Source: Diplosphaera chodatii | Taxonomy: Eukaryota > Chlorophyta > Trebouxiophyceae > Prasiolales > Stichococcaceae | Reading direction: 5' to 3' | NCBI GenBank assembly: GCA_032358165.1 | Contig: JAALGY010000021.1 | Coordinates: forward strand, 992,001-1,056,000 | DNA: 64,000 nucleotides | In this document: piece after piece, positions 23,747 to 34,855 of the stretch | Layout: each line of letters starts with the position of its first letter | Position numbering within the stretch: the stretch's first letter is position 1 | Made by a program: the position numbers and the translations under genes | Notes under the pieces: generated by a model | The model's database searches: none | Seen by the model: only the letters and a program-made list of their open reading frames with translations | Told to the model about the DNA's origin: nothing

Positions 23747-26717
23747 ATCGAAGTGCTGGACTCGTTTACCTATTTGGGGGTTGACATCTCCAGTCGTTGT
23801 TCTTTTGCTGCCGCTAGCATCGGCAGAGCGGCCTCCGCCCAGCGCGCCGCACTTGCATTGCAGCATCGTTGCCATGACCTGAGCTTGCATGACCCAGCAC
23901 TGCAGCTGCACTTGTTCGATGCACTAGTACGTCCTGTTATGCTTTATGGTGTCGAAACATGGGGTCCTGGAGCGTTGTGCGGTAGTGGCATGGACACTTG
24001 TGAGCTTGTCCATCGGAAGTTTCTTCGGTCTGTTCTTGGTGTGCGCACAGGCACTCCCAACGTGGCGGTGTTGGGGGAGCTTGAGCGATTCCCGGTGGCA
24101 CACACGGCAACGCTGGCCATCTGCCGGTTCTGGAATCGGCTGGTCGCGATGCCGGACACACGCCTCACCAAACAGGCATTCCGGGACCGCAACGCTGTGC
24201 CTCGCTGGTGGGATGCTGACCTGGCCCGCGGACGCCGCGCAGCGCGGCAAGCCGCGCGGCGCGACCCGCAGTCACTGGCTGCTCGCGCGCTCCGCCAGCA
24301 GTACCAGCACCTGCTACGCCGCACCCAGCGCCAGTGGACCCACAGTCAGGCTCTTGCCCTCACTGAACTGGCTCGTTCAACCAACTCCAAAAAGTTCTGG
24401 CAAAAGTTCAAACCTGCTAAGAAGCGGGCGTGTCCCATAGCAGATGATGTGATGCTTGACTCCTTCCGGAAACTGCTGGATGCCCCCACAGTTTCATCAA
24501 GCACTGCAGGTACCTCGGGTAGTGGTGCTGCGCCACCTTTTGCCGACGGGAGCGAGCTCAACTCGCCCTTCACAGCCGGCGCCGTGCAACAGGCTATAGG
24601 AGCCCTGCGCGGAGGCAAAGCAACGGTGGGCCTGCTCAAGTTGGATGCTTTATCTGTTGCAGCGGCGCAGCTTGCACCTTGTCTTGCATCTGTTTTCAAC
24701 GCTTGTCAAAGGGTGGCAGCGTTGCCAAGGGGCTGGGCTCTGTGCGGCATCACGCCGATTCACAAGGGGGGCGACACATCCGATCCGGGTAATTACCGTG
24801 GCATTGCTGTTGGCTCTTTATTGGCAAAGCTGTATGCTTGCATGCTTAACGAAAAGCTTATGAGGTGGACCGAGCAGCACCAGCTGCGCGCACGCGGACA
24901 GGCGGGCTTCCGCAAGGACCACCGCACCACCGATCAGACCTTCGTCGTTCGCACCCTCATCGAGAAGGCCAAGGCAGATAAGCAGCCTCTATACTCTTGC
25001 TTTGTCGATTTCAAGAAAGCATACGACACTGTACCTCGTGATTTGCTTTGGGAGAAGCTGCAGCGGATTGGGGTGCATGGGGAGTTTCTGAGGGGCGTGC
25101 AGGCACTGTATGCTGATGTGCCCATGGCACTGCAGTTTGAGGGGGGAATGTCCGACACATTTCAGAGCACTCTGGGGGTTAAGCAGGGATGTCCACTATC
25201 TCCAACCCTTTTTGGAATTTACATTGACGATTTACAAGCGGAGCTGGAGGCCGCCGGCGCGGACCTGGACCTGCCCACCCTGTGTGGTGTGCAGGCACCT
25301 GCCCTCTTCTATGCAGATGATCTGGACCTGGTGTCCACATCCGTACGCGGCCTGCAGGCGCAGCTCGACCTGCTGGAGTCGTACTGCAAACGCTGGCGCC
25401 TCACCGTCAACGTGAAGAAGACTAAGGTCGTGGTGTACGGAGCCCAGGCTGCGGCACCACCGGTTCTCACCTACATGCATGCTCCAATCGAAGTGCTGGA
25501 CTCGTTTACATATTTGGGGGTTGACATTTCCAGTCGTAGTTCTTTTGCTGCCGCTAGCATCGGCAGAGCGGCCTCCGCCCAGCGCGCCGCACTTGCATTG
25601 CAGCATCGTTGCCATGACCTGAGCTTGCATGACCCAGCACTGCAGCTGCACTTGTTCGATGCACTAGTACGTCCTGTTATGCTTTATGGTGTCGAAACAT
25701 GGGGACCGGGGGCGTTGTGCGGTAGTGGCATGGACACTTGTGAGCTTGTCCATGGAAAGCGGTAAGGGAAGTTGCAAATAGCGATGGAAAAGAGAACCTT
25801 TGACCGGAAGTTTCTTCGGGCTGTTCTTGGAGTGCGTACAGGCACTCCCAACGTGGCGGTGTTGGGGGAGCTTGGGCGATTCCCGGTGGCACACACGGCA
25901 ACGCTGGCCATCTGCCGGTTCTGGAATCGGCTGGTCGCAATGCCGGACACACGCCTCACGAAACAGGCATTCCTGGAGAACTGTGCTCTGGCCACCCGGC
26001 CGGGGCGCAGCAAGACCAGCTCAGCATGCTGGGCTGCCCAGGTGTGCTCGTTCCTGCACTTCATGTCACCCATCGTTGACGGCGTGCCGCAGCGCATTGA
26101 CACCTCGGTTGTCAGTGCACACCTGCAGCGCCGCACATTCGATGCTGTGAATGGCAGCGACTTGCGCAAAGTGCGTGAGTGGCTGGGAGTCAGGGGCCCT
26201 GTCAACGGTGACAACTACCAGCTGGCCGGCTACTTGCAGGCAGTCGCCTCCAAGACCGGTCGTCGGCGGTTAGCACAGTTTCGGATGGGCAGTCACATGC
26301 TGGGGGTGGAGACAGGGAGGTGGCAGCGTCTGCCGCGGGCAGAGCGGCTGTGTCAGCGGTGTAGCTGCGGCGTGGTGGATGATGAGGCGCACATGGTCTG
26401 GGGGTGTCCAGCTCTAGTAGATCAGAGGGTGCAGCATTCTGAGCTGTTTCAGGACAGCGACATCACCTCAGTGGCGGACTCTATGCAGCAGGATGCCGGG
26501 CAACTGGCAGCCTTTTTGCGGGTTTGTCATGATCATTGTGCAGAGTTGGAGGGGTGTACATCCAACCGGGATTGAGTGGAACCATCCTGTCAGCGGGGAG
26601 TGAACGGTTTCGGACACGACTCGTTGTGCATGTTGCTCTGGGTTATTCCGCCAGAGCCTGTGGCTAGGCCAAAATGGCCCACCACCAGTATGTAATCAAT
26701 GTCAATGTCAATGTCAA
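23747..26717 (+). mobile_element. LINE copy a, rearranged, with reverse transcriptase and (TCAATG)n tail
   Basis: The longest LINE copy. Order of parts: 23747-24179 encodes the post-RT region (YLGVDISS, MLYGVETWGPG) up to KQAF; then a jump to the RT-upstream linker (WWDADLARGRR, KKFWQKF) and the reverse transcriptase (FVDFKKAYDTV, KQGCPLSPTLF, FYADDLDLVS), then the post-RT region again. Thus about 430 bp of the 3' half is duplicated in front. At 25753-25798 an R4 fragment replaces a few bases and shifts the frame; reading resumes to 26575 with the zinc-binding tail CQRCSCG...HMVWGCP. The 3' UTR ends with (TCAATG)n at 26696-26717. No endonuclease domain or ORF1 is present, so this copy is dead. 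Confidence 0.93.
25753..25798 (-). other. R4 fragment embedded in LINE copy a
   Basis: Bases matching one end of R4 (AGCGGTAAGGGAAG … CTTTGACCGGAAG) lie in the LINE where intact copies read GTCCATCGGAAG. The right joint falls on the shared CGGAAG. It breaks the LINE frame. Confidence 0.75.
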
Positions 26718-27704
26718 TTCCTGGAGAACTGTGCTCTGGCCACCCGGCCGGGGCGCAGCAAGACCAGCTCAGCATGCTGGGCTGCCCAGGTGTGCTCGTT
26801 CCTGCACTTCGCTATCCATTCATTGGACACCGTTCAGGGACCGGGTTCGATCCCTGGCGGTGGCGGAAGTTTCGGGTCTAGTTCCGTGTGGGACCAACCC
26901 ACCCCACCCTATGCAAGTGGTTGCTTCGGCAATCTGCCCTCCATGGTTTGTGTATATAAGTCGTTGAAAAAACGCAATACACAAACAGCCTTCCGGTCAA
27001 AGGTCCTTTTCCATCGCTATTTGCACTTCCCTTACCGCTATCCATTCCACTTCATGTCACCCATCGTTGACGGCGTGCCGCAACGCATTGACACTTCGGT
27101 TGTCAGTGCACACCTGCAGCGCCGCACATTCGATGCTGTGAATGGCAGCGACTTGCGCAAAGTGCGTGCGTGGCTGGGAGTCAGGGGCCCTGTGAACGGT
27201 GACAACTACCAGTTGGCCGGCTACTTGCAGGCAGTCGCCTCCAAGACCGGTCGTCGGCGGTTAGCACAGTTTCGGATGGGCAGTCACATGCTGGGGGTGG
27301 AAACAGGGAGGTGGCAGCGTCTGCCGCGGGCAGAGCGGCTGTGTCAGCGGTGTAGCTGCGGCGTGGTGGATGATGAGGCGCACATGGTCTGGGGGTGTCC
27401 AGCTCTAGTAGATCAGAGGGTGCAGCATTCTGAGCTGTTTCAGGACAGCGACATCACCTCAGTGGCGGACTTTATGCAGCAGGATGCCGGGCAACTGGCA
27501 GCCTTTTTGCGGGTTTGTCATGATCATTGTGCAGAGTTGGAGGGGTGTACATCCAACCGGGATTGAGTGGAACCATCCTGTCAGCGGGGAGTGAACGGTT
27601 TCGGCCACGACTCGTTGTGCATGTTGCTCTGGGTTATTCCGCCAGAGCCTGTGGCTAGGCCAAAATGGCCCACCACCAGTATGTAATCAATGTCAATGTC
27701 AATG
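26718..27704 (+). mobile_element. LINE copy b, 5'-truncated, carrying R4
   Basis: Starts TTCCTGGAGAACTGTG immediately after the tail of copy a and encodes the end of the LINE protein (SPIVDGVPQ to TSNRD, stop 27566), then the same 3' UTR and (TCAATG)n tail. R4 interrupts it at 26811-27047. Confidence 0.9.
26811..27047 (+). mobile_element. R4 insertion, 1.05 units, in LINE copy b
   Basis: The insert begins GCTATCCATTC, the end of an R4 unit, then a complete unit from 26822 to 27047. CACTTC lies on both sides (26805-26810, 27048-27053). Intact LINE copies read CTGCACTTCATGTC here. Confidence 0.85.
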
Positions 27705-27955
27705 ACCTTCGGTCCCACCCTGGACTCCCACCGCCACTCACCTTCACCTACACCCTCACACCTCACCTGTCAGCACCCGCCGTCGCCTTCACCTTCACTT
27801 TCGGTCCCATCCTGGACTCCCACCGCCGCTCACCTTCACCTACACCCTCACACCTCACTTGCCAGCACCCGCCGTCGCCTTCACCTTCACCTTCGGTCCC
27901 GTCCTGGACTCCCACCGCCACTCATCCTCACCTATACGCCCGTACCTCATCTGCC
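27705..27955 (+). repeat. minisatellite array V6
   Basis: About 2.7 units of the 92-bp repeat between the tail of LINE copy b and module A4. Confidence 0.9.
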
Positions 27956-28183
27956 CAGTCAGCACTGGGCCAAGATCAAGAACAAGAGCAAGAGCAAGAC
28001 CAAGACCTTAGCAGCATGACAACACCTAGCAGCGGCCACCCGCGGAGCCCGCGCGGATGGGAGCACCTGCCTCAGAAGACCCTGGTGCCAGGTGTTGTGC
28101 ATATCGGACAGCTTGCGGCGTCAGCCGCCAGCCCTCTGTTGTTTGCCAGCGCCAGCCCTCAGTCCCTTTAGGTTTGGTTGCTT
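27956..28183 (+). repeat. module A copy A4, cut by module T
   Basis: Same as A1 to TTTGGTTGCTTT, where the (TTTG)n end of a minus-strand module T begins. Confidence 0.8.
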
Positions 28184-28710
28184 TTTGTTTGTTTGTTTGT
28201 TTGTTTTTTACAAAGGGCGTCCAGACCAGAACCAAGCTCAAGAACGAGGCTCTGCGGCACAATGCGGCTTCTCACGTGTGAACGTGAGGGCGGCGAAAGA
28301 ATGTCATGTCACACATCAAGTGTCGAACTGTGCAGATGGAGGACATTTTGACATTGATTACATACTGGTGGTGGGCCATTTTGGCCTAGCCACAGGCTCT
28401 GGCGGAAAAACCCAGAGCAACATGCACAACGAGTCGTGTACGAAACCGTTCACTCCCCGCTGACAGAATGGTTCCACTCAATCCCGGTTGGATGCACACC
28501 CCTCCAACTCTGCACATTGATCATGACAACCCCGCAAAAAGGCTGCCAGTTGCCCGGCATCCTGCTGCATAAAGTCCGCCACTGATGTGATGTTGCTGTC
28601 CTCAAACAGCTCCGAATGCTGCACCCTCTGATCTACTGAGGACACTGAAACCGCAAGGGAATGCAGGGCCCGTGAGACCAGCGCAAGGCAATAGTCCCGA
28701 TGAGGAAGTC
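28184..28710 (-). mobile_element. module T copy (minus), split by a LINE fragment
   Basis: Two parts, 28184-28345 and 28638-28710, make one module T in minus orientation that closes a minus-strand module B (28711 on). The (CAAA)n tail is at 28184-28206. Confidence 0.85.
28346..28637 (-). mobile_element. LINE copy c, 292-bp 3' fragment with 7-bp TSD
   Basis: On the minus strand it runs from within the end of the coding region through the 3' UTR to TGTAATCAATGTCAAAATG. GAGGACA flanks it at 28339-28345 and 28638-28644; intact module T has GAGGACA once. A textbook 5'-truncated LINE insertion. Confidence 0.9.
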
Positions 28711-28882
28711 TAAGCTACATGGATGCAAACGTGCTGCAAAGTGCTAAGATGCGCGAGATCAGCAACGCCAACAACGCGGTCCAATCACCCAGGCCACAAA
28801 TGCAATGTCTAGATCTACGTGATTTTGTGTGACTCTACGTGATGCCATCAATACTGCTGGATTGCTATGACCGCCGCTGATG

Positions 28883-29115
28883 GAATGGATAGCGGTAAGG
28901 GAAGTGCAAATAGCGATGGAAAAGGACCTTTGACCGGAAGGCTGTTTGTGTATTGCGTTTTTCAACGACTTATATACACAAACCATGGAGGGCAGATTGC
29001 CGAAGCAACCACTTGCATAGGGTGGGGTGGGTTGGTCCCACACGGAACTAGACCCGAAACTTCCGCCACCGCCAGGGATCGAACCCGGTCCCTGAACGGT
29101 GTCCAATGAATGGAT
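28883..29115 (-). mobile_element. R4 insertion, 1.04 units, with 7-bp TSD
   Basis: GCTGATG flanks the insert at 28876-28882 and 29116-29122, where B1 has the site once (in reverse). In sense the insert starts ATCCATTC and then has one full unit. Confidence 0.88.
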
Positions 29116-29759
29116 GCTGATGCGGCCGGAGCTAGCGGCAGACTGCGGCAATGGCAGCTGCGGCCAGCGGCGGCGGCGGCAGCTGGCGATGGTGAAGCTG
29201 CGCGGCTGAGCAGGCAGCACACGCCGAGATGACACTGTGACACAGCCGCGGGTATGTGCATCTGCAGTCTGAGAAGAATGTTCTGTGAGTGTCGGCTGTC
29301 GATGGCAAGGCGGCGCAGCTGATGCCAAACGCCAGTCTACAGCAGGCTCCCCCAAACCGCTGCAAACCGGATCTGACAAGAGCCAAGGCGCTGCTGAAGC
29401 TGCGTAGATGGATGCTGTGCGCCGCTGAACGCCGGATGTGCGCCTAGCCGCTACAGGGTGACCAAGCCTGTAGCAGCGCAGTCGCGCATGCGGCGCAGGC
29501 GGCTGCTGTGAAGGCTGATGGCGGGCTAACGGCTGTCAGAGCGTATCATGACGCCGTGTGTGATGGCTGCAGAGCTGTGATGACGCCGGCCAGGCTGTGA
29601 AGGCGGTTTCCGAAACCGCTGTGCTGCGGGATCCCTGCTGATCGCCAAACCGAACTGCCCCCGAAGTCCGGCCGGCGACGCAGGGCCGGCTGCAGGCGGC
29701 TCCTATGACGATGTAGAAGCTGCTGAAGGTGATGGTGAAGGCGTAGAACCGTAGGGTTC

Positions 29760-31473
29760 CCTGGTGTCCACATCCGTACGCGGCCTGCAGGCGCAGCTCG
29801 ACCTGCTGGAGTCGTACTGCAAACGCTGGCGCCTCACCGTCAACGTGAAGAAGACTAAGGTCGTGGTGTACGCAGCCCAGGCTGCGGCACCACCGGTTCT
29901 CACCTACATGCATGCTCCCATCGAAGTGCTGGACTCGTTTACCTATTTGGGGGTTGACATCTCTAGTCGTAGTTCTTTTGCTGCCGCTAGCATCGGCAGA
30001 GCGGCCTCCGCCCAGCGCGCCGCACTTGCATTGCAGCATCGTTGCCATGACCTGAGCTTGCATGACCCAGCACTGCAGCTGCACTTGTTCGATGCACTAG
30101 TACGTCCTGTTATGCTTTATGGATAGCGGTAAGGGAAGTGCAAATAGCGATGGAAAAGGACCTTTGACCGGAAGGCTGTTTGTGTATTGCGTTTTTCAAC
30201 GACTTATATACACAAACCATGGAGGGCAGATTGCCGAAGCAACCACTTGCATAGGGTGGGGTGGGTTGGTCCCACACGGAACTAGACCCGAAACTTCCGC
30301 CACCGCCAGGGATCGAACCCGGTCCCTGAACGGTGTCCAATGAATGGATAGCGGTAAGGGAAGTGCAAATAGCGATGGAAAAGGACCTTTGACCGGAAGG
30401 CTGTTTGTGTATTGCGTTTTTCAACGACTTATATACACAAACCATGGAGGGCAGATTGCCGAAGCAACCACTTGCATAGGGTGGGGTGGGTTGAAACATG
30501 GGGTCCTGGGGCGTTGTGCGGTAGTGGCATGGACACTTGTGAGCTTGTCCATCGGAAGTTTCTTCGGTCTGTTCTTGGTGTGCGCACAGGCACTCCCAAC
30601 GTGGCGGTGTTGGGGGAGCTTGGGCGATTCCCGGTGGCACACACGGCAACGCTGGCCATCTGCCGGTTCTGGAATCGGCTGGTCGCGATGCCGGACACAC
30701 GCCTCACCAAGCAGGCATTCCTGGAAAACTGTGCTCTGGCCACCCGGCCGGGGCGCAGCAAGACCAGCTCAGCATGCTGGGCTGCCCAGGTGTGCTCGTT
30801 CCTGCACTTCATGTCACCCATCGTTGACGGCGTGCCGCAGCGCATTGACACTTCGGTTGTCAGTGCACACCTGCAGCGCCGCACATTCGATGCTGTGAAT
30901 GGCAGCGACTTGCGCAAAGTGCGTGAGTGGCTGGGAGTCAGGGGCCCTGTGAACGGTGACAACTACCAGCTGGCCGGCTACTTGCAGGCAGTCGCCTCCA
31001 AGACCGGTCGTCAGCGGTTAGCACAGTTTCGGATGGGCAGTCACATGCTGGGGGTGGAGACAGGGAGGTGGCAGCGTCTGCCGCGGGCAGAGCGGCTGTG
31101 TCAGCGGTGTAGCTGCGGCGTGGTGGATGATGAGGCGCATATGGTCTGGGGGTGTCCAGCTCTAGTAGATCAGAGGGTGCAGCATTCTGCGCTGTTTCAG
31201 GACAGCGACATCACCTCAGTGGCGGACTTTATGCAGCAAGATGCCGGGCAACTGGCAGCCTTTTTGCGGGTTTGTCATGATCATTGTGCAGAGTTGGAGG
31301 GGTGTACATCCAACCGGGATTGAGTGGACTCCTTCTGTCAGCGGGGAGTGAACGGTTTCGGACACGACTCGTTGTGCACGTTGCTCTAGGTTATTCCGCC
31401 AGAGCCTGTGGCTAGGCCAAAATGGCCCACCACCAGTATGTAATCAATGTACAAAAAAAAATGTCAATGTACA
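29760..31473 (+). mobile_element. LINE copy d, 5'-truncated, carrying an R4 multimer
   Basis: Starts in the reverse transcriptase after the FYADD box (LVSTSVRGLQAQ) and runs to the coding end at 31323 and the 3' UTR; the tail near 31445-31473 is degraded and mixed with an A run. GTAGG on both sides (near 29755 and 31478) fits a short TSD in module B. R4 breaks the frame at 30119-30493. Confidence 0.88.
30119..30493 (-). mobile_element. R4 multimer, about 1.65 units, in LINE copy d
   Basis: One complete unit (30119-30343) is followed head to tail by a partial unit ending at GGTGGGTTG. The LINE resumes with GAAACATGGGG; the bases TGTC present in other LINE copies are missing, so this joint is a small deletion rather than a TSD. 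Confidence 0.85.
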
Positions 31474-31819
31474 AATGTAGGAGACGGCGTGAAGGGGCTG
31501 GCCTGTGGAGGCGTGCTGGGTGGTTTGGGGGTCGAAGGCGGCGACTGTGGACTTTCCGTTTGAGCGCTTGCGGTTGACGACGATGAGGAAGGCGCTGAGT
31601 GGCTGTGTGAGCGTAGAAGCGGTGTGGACGTCAGGTTTGGCTGGTAGAGGTGTTGTGCTGCCGGGATGGCAACAATTTGGGCTGCTGTGATGGGCCGCAA
31701 GGCTGGCACGCTGCTCGCGGAGGCAAGCAAGAGTGGCGAAGGCGATGACGATGCGTGTGAGAGCAGCGGCAGGCCGTGCCAGGGGGCCGCTCCCCCTGGC
31801 ACGGTGAAAACGGAAAGTC

Positions 31820-32084
31820 TTTGGTTGCTTTCACCAGCATGCAGGGCGCCTCGCGGCGTATCCGGTCCCAGCGGGCCCAGAGCTCGGCGTACTTGGACGC
31901 AACCGGTCCCTGCATGTCTGCGCGGGGTTTTCTGGGTTTACCCGCGGGTGCCGTGGCACGTGGACAGACAGACGTTTGGACATTTCTAGAGTGATAGACC
32001 CGCAGCGGTGCGACTCAGCCGCGTGTGCGTGGCATTGCTGCCGCCGCCGCTAGGTCCCCGCACTTGTACGACCATTAGGTAGCC
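31820..32084 (+). repeat. module A copy A5, 5'-truncated
   Basis: Begins at CTTTGGTTGCTTTCACC and runs to the start of module T, otherwise like A1. Confidence 0.8.
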
Positions 32085-33304
32085 TTCCTCATCGGGACTA
32101 TTGCCTTTCGCTGGTCTCATGGGCCCTGCATTCCCTTGTGGTTTCAGTGTCCTCCATTGACATATTTCGAACATTGACATTGATTACATACTGGTGGTGG
32201 GCCATTTTGGCCTAGCCACAGGCTCTGGCGGAATAACCCAGAGCAACATGCACAACGAGTCGTGTCCGAAACCGTTCACTCCCCGCTGACAGGATGGTTC
32301 CACTCAAGCCCGGTTGGATGTACACCCCTCCAACTCCGCACAATGATCATGACAAACCCGCAAAAAGGCTGCCAGTTGCCCGGCATCTTGCTGCATAAAG
32401 TCCGCCACTGAGGTGATGTCGCTGTCCTCAAACAGCTCAGAATGCTGCACCCTCTGATCTACTAGAGCTGGACAACCCCAGACCATATGCGCCTCATCAT
32501 CCACCACGCCGCAGCTACACCGCTGACACAGCCGCTCTGCCCGCGGCAGACGCTGCCACCTCCCTGTTTCCACCCCCAGCATGTGACTGCCCATCCGAAA
32601 CTGTGCTAACCGCCGACGACCGGTCTTGGAGGCGACTGCCTGCAAGTAGCCGGCCAGCTGGTAGTTGTCACCGTTCACAGGGCCCCTGACTCCCAGCCAC
32701 TCACGCACTTTGCGCAGGTCGCTGCCATTCACAGCATCGAATGTGCGGCGCTGCAGGTGTGCACTGACAACCGAAGTGTCAATGCGCTGCGGCACGCCGT
32801 CAACGATGGGTGACATGAAGTGCAGGAACGAGCACACCTGGGCAGCCCAGCATGCTGAGCTGGTCTTGCTGCGCCCCGGCCGGGTGAACATGGATAGCGG
32901 TAAGGGAAGTGCAAATAGCGATGGAAAAGGACCTTTGACCGGAAGGCTGTTTGTGTATTGCGTTTTTCAACGACTTATATACACAAACCATGGAGGGCAG
33001 ATTGCCGAAGCAACCACTTGCATAGGGTGGGGTGGGTTGGTCCCACACGGAACTAGACCCGAAACTTCCGCCACCGCCAGGGATCGAACCCGGTCCCTGA
33101 ACGGTGTCCAATGAATGGATAGCGGTAAGGGAAGTGCAAATAGCGATGGAAAAGGACCTTTGACCTTTGAACATGACGTATTGGTGACATACTCAGCCGC
33201 CCTCATGTTCACACGTGAGAAGCCGCATTGTGCCGCAGAGCCTCGTTCTTGAGCTTGGTTCTGGTCTGGACGCCATTTCTAAAAAACAAACAAACAAACA
33301 AACC
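32085..33304 (+). mobile_element. module T copy (plus), split by a LINE-R4 chimera
   Basis: Left part 32085-32174, right part 33169-33304 with (CAAA)n tail. The two halves meet at GAACAT, which is present on both sides of the 994-bp insert. Confidence 0.85.
32175..33168 (-). mobile_element. LINE-R4 chimeric insertion within one TSD
   Basis: In sense (minus strand) the insert reads R4 (about 1.2 units, from GGTCAAAGG to CCGCTATCCAT), then a LINE fragment starting CACCCGGCCGGGG and continuing to the LINE 3' end and tail. GAACAT flanks the whole at 32169-32174 and 33169-33174. The 3' end of R4 is joined to the truncated 5' end of the LINE in the same sense, as expected if reverse transcriptase switched from LINE RNA to R4 RNA. 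Coding of the LINE part covers 32304-32887. Confidence 0.85.
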
Positions 33305-33657
33305 CCACTGCCTGGCACCCTGGCCGCCTAGACCTTGAGCTGTGGACCCGGCTTCGGGTCACCTACCTACAGAAGGCCTGGGACGCCCACTGTGCTGTCC
33401 ACCATGGTGGCCCCACACCCTCATCACTTTCGGTCCCATCCTGGACTCCCACCAACACTCGCCTTCGCGCACACCCTCACACCTCACCTGCCAGCACCCG
33501 CCGTCGCCTTCACCTTCACTTTCGGTCCCATCCTGGACTCCCACTGCCGCTCACCTTCGCTACACCCTCAAACAAACAAACAAACAAACAAACAAAGAAT
33601 ACACCCTCACACCTCACCTGCCAGCACCCGCCGCCGCCCTCACCTTCACTTTCGGTC
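33303..33657 (+). repeat. segmental duplication, right copy, with array V7
   Basis: Starts CCCCACTGCCTGGCACCC right after a module T tail and repeats 15955-16325, including the (CAAA)7 tail-only insertion (33571-33597) and two or so minisatellite units. It ends at CCATCC where LINE copy f enters. Confidence 0.85.
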
Positions 33658-33663
33658 CCATCC

Positions 33664-33873
33664 GGGCAACTGGCAGCCTTTTTGCGGGGTTGTCATGATC
33701 AATGTGCAGAGTTGGAGGGGTGTGCATCCAACCGGGATTGAGTGGAACCATTCTGTCAGCGGGGAGTGAACGGTTTCGTACACGACTCGTTGTGCATGTT
33801 GCTCTGGGTTTTTCCGCCAGAGCCTGTGGCTAGGCCAAAATGGCCCACCACCAGTATGTAATCAATGTCAATG
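33664..33873 (+). mobile_element. LINE copy f, 210-bp 3' fragment with 6-bp TSD
   Basis: GGGCAACTGGCAGCC to the (TCAATG)n tail, inserted in the minisatellite. CCATCC is on both sides (33658-33663, 33874-33879). Confidence 0.85.
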
Positions 33874-34855
33874 CCATCCTGGACTCCCACCGCCGCTCGC
33901 CTTCGCCTACACCCTCACACCTCACCTGCCAGCACCCGCCGTCGCTATCACCTTCACTTTCGGTCCCATCCTGGACTCCCACCGCCGCTCACCTTCCCTA
34001 CACCCTCACACCTCACCTGCCAGCGCCCGCCGTCGCCTTCACCTTCACCTTTATTCGGTCCCATCCTGGACTCCCACCGCCGCTCACCGTCACCTACACC
34101 CTCACACCTCACCTGCCAACACCCGCCGTCGCCTTCACCTTCACTTTCGGTCCCATCCTGGACTCCCACCGCCGCTCACCTTCACCTACACCCCCACACC
34201 TCACGTGCCAGCACCCGCCGTCGCCTTCACCTTCACTTTCGGTCCCACGCCGGACTCCCACCGCCGCTCACCCTCACCTACACCCTCACACCTCACCTGC
34301 CAGCACCCGCCGTCGCCTTCACCTTCACCTTCGGTCCCACGCCGGACTCCCACCGCCGCTCACCCTCACCTACACCCTCACACCTCACCTGCCAGCACCC
34401 GCCGTCGCCTTCACCTTCACCTTCGGTCCCATCCTGGACCCCCACCGCCGCTCACCTTCACCTACACCCTCACACCTCACCTGCCAGCACCCGCCGTCGC
34501 CTTCACCTTCACCTTTATTTGGTCCCATCCTGGACACTTACCGCCACTCACCTTCACCTACACCCTCACACCTCACCTGCCAGCGCCCGCCGTCGCCTTC
34601 ACCTCCACTTTCGGTCCCATCCTGGACTCCCACCGCCGCTCACCTTCACCTACACCCCCACACCTCACCTGCCAGCACCCGCCGTCGCCTTCACCTTCAC
34701 TTTCGGTCCCATCCTGGACCCCCACCGCCACTCACCTTCACCTACACCCTCACACCTCACCTGCCAGCACCCGCCGTCGCCTTCACCTCCACTTTCGGTC
34801 CCATCCTGGACCCCCACCGCCACTCACCTTCACCTACACCCTCACACCTCACCTC
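33874..34855 (+). repeat. minisatellite array V8
   Basis: About 10.7 units; two have an ACCTTTATT(C/T)GGTCCC variant not seen in other arrays. It joins module B3 at CTCACCACTTTCCG. Confidence 0.93.

Larger units (their letters stand above)
28711..31819 (-). repeat. module B copy B2 (minus), split by R4 and by a LINE
   Basis: Module B pieces at 28711-28882, 29116-29759 and 31474-31819 line up with B1 in reverse. R4 sits in the first gap, LINE copy d in the second. The hairpin lies at 31776-31802. Confidence 0.85.

Noticed and set aside
23918..24699. Minus-strand open frames across the LINE
   Set aside because: They are shadows of the LINE coding frame, repeat in every LINE copy and have no motif.
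26822..26900. tRNA gene at the GGTTCGATCCC motif
   Set aside because: Only a T-arm can be drawn; I find no matching D-arm, anticodon arm or acceptor stem, so it is tRNA-like at most.
29536..30962. Minus-strand frames rich in Arg and Ser
   Set aside because: They span module B, LINE copy d and R4 in antisense, with no domain.
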